Of a stretch of DNA of 53,949 nucleotides, positions 53,793-53,949 are shown piece by piece. The translations under genes were made by a program, and so were the position numbers. The stretch's first letter is position 1, and each line of letters begins with the position of its first letter. The notes below the pieces were generated by a model. It was not told the origin of the DNA and did no database searches. It worked only from the letters and a program-made list of their open reading frames with translations. This DNA is from Candidatus Poribacteria bacterium (GTDB taxonomy: Bacteria; Poribacteria; WGA-4E; WGA-3G): NCBI GenBank assembly GCA_012270795.1, contig JAAXHO010000031.1:1-53949 (forward strand). The letters are read 5' to 3'.

Positions 53793-53949
53793 ATCATAGG
53801 GGTTAATCTCAACATAAACATCTTTTGTAGGAGGGAGGGTTTTTCAGTTCCAATATAACAACTTGAAACTTAAAAAACGGATTTACAAGATCTCTCTCCC
53901 ACAACAGAAAACTATGGTGCGTTATAGAAATAATTATACACCTCTTCTG

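Noticed and set aside
53639-53821. 60-codon open frame near the window end
   Set aside because: It lies within the 53616-53792 repeat element and its flank.

Overview
The window reads as a chromosomal fragment of an uncultured Gram-negative bacterium, most probably Candidatus Poribacteria or a close relative. This is inferred from recurrent features: paralogous phytanoyl-CoA dioxygenase (PhyH) genes, planctomycete-like cytochrome c modules, secreted proteins ending in a YPNPFNPETW / FlgD-like sorting domain, a PorV-like barrel, Uma2 proteins, and many small dispersed inverted repeats with GGTCGCGACC or TTTGTGC cores. No 16S rRNA gene is present, so the taxonomic call is inference.

Layout. 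1-7.0 kb: minus-strand metabolic genes (PhyH oxygenase, an Nramp transporter broken by a frameshift, a 983-residue FAD/Fe-S oxidoreductase, a PD-(D/E)XK-like protein). 7.0-8.3 kb: repeat-rich non-coding DNA with tRNA-Leu. 8.3-15.5 kb: glycosyltransferase, coiled-coil protein, 8-oxoguanine glycosylase, a small membrane protein, a PpiD/SurA-like isomerase and mqnC (futalosine menaquinone pathway). 15.6-20.4 kb: information-processing cluster rpoZ, tRNA-Thr/Tyr/Gly/Thr, rpmG, tRNA-Trp, secE, nusG, rplK, rplA, L10 leader with attenuator, rplJ, rplL, terminator; tuf and rpoBC are missing from their usual places. 20.4-26.6 kb: a membrane protein and a large secreted cytochrome c/LRR/cohesin/dockerin protein split by one in-frame TAG. 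27.2-34.5 kb: a zinc dehydrogenase, a small membrane protein and Uma2, then the haem genes hemE, an MBL-TPR hydrolase, hemH and hemY. 34.5-46.7 kb: tandem promoters, a long leader and a probable surface operon made of a 3107-residue secreted protein, a PorV/PorQ-like outer-membrane protein and a LysM/coiled-coil membrane protein, closed by a strong terminator. 46.7-53.9 kb: a carboxyltransferase-like protein, TauE-type transporter, MetE-like protein, lipoprotein plus a second PhyH, a lactonase and a DUF3223-like protein.

Two signals stand out. First, the giant protein, PorV-like and LysM genes look like a self-contained cell-surface module that combines a type IX-like C-terminal signal with a dedicated outer-membrane partner and a peptidoglycan anchor. 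Second, the intergenic DNA is built from several MITE-like families. I could read 5-bp target-site duplications for three of them. One copy is nested in another exactly between two convergent genes, whose stop codons both lie in the duplicated target; another copy supplies the last codons and stop of an oxidoreductase gene.

Strong promoters here follow TTGACA/T, 17 bp, then a TATAAT-like -10 (before tRNA-Leu, rpoZ, the tRNA cluster and the giant gene), which implies a conventional sigma-70 system.
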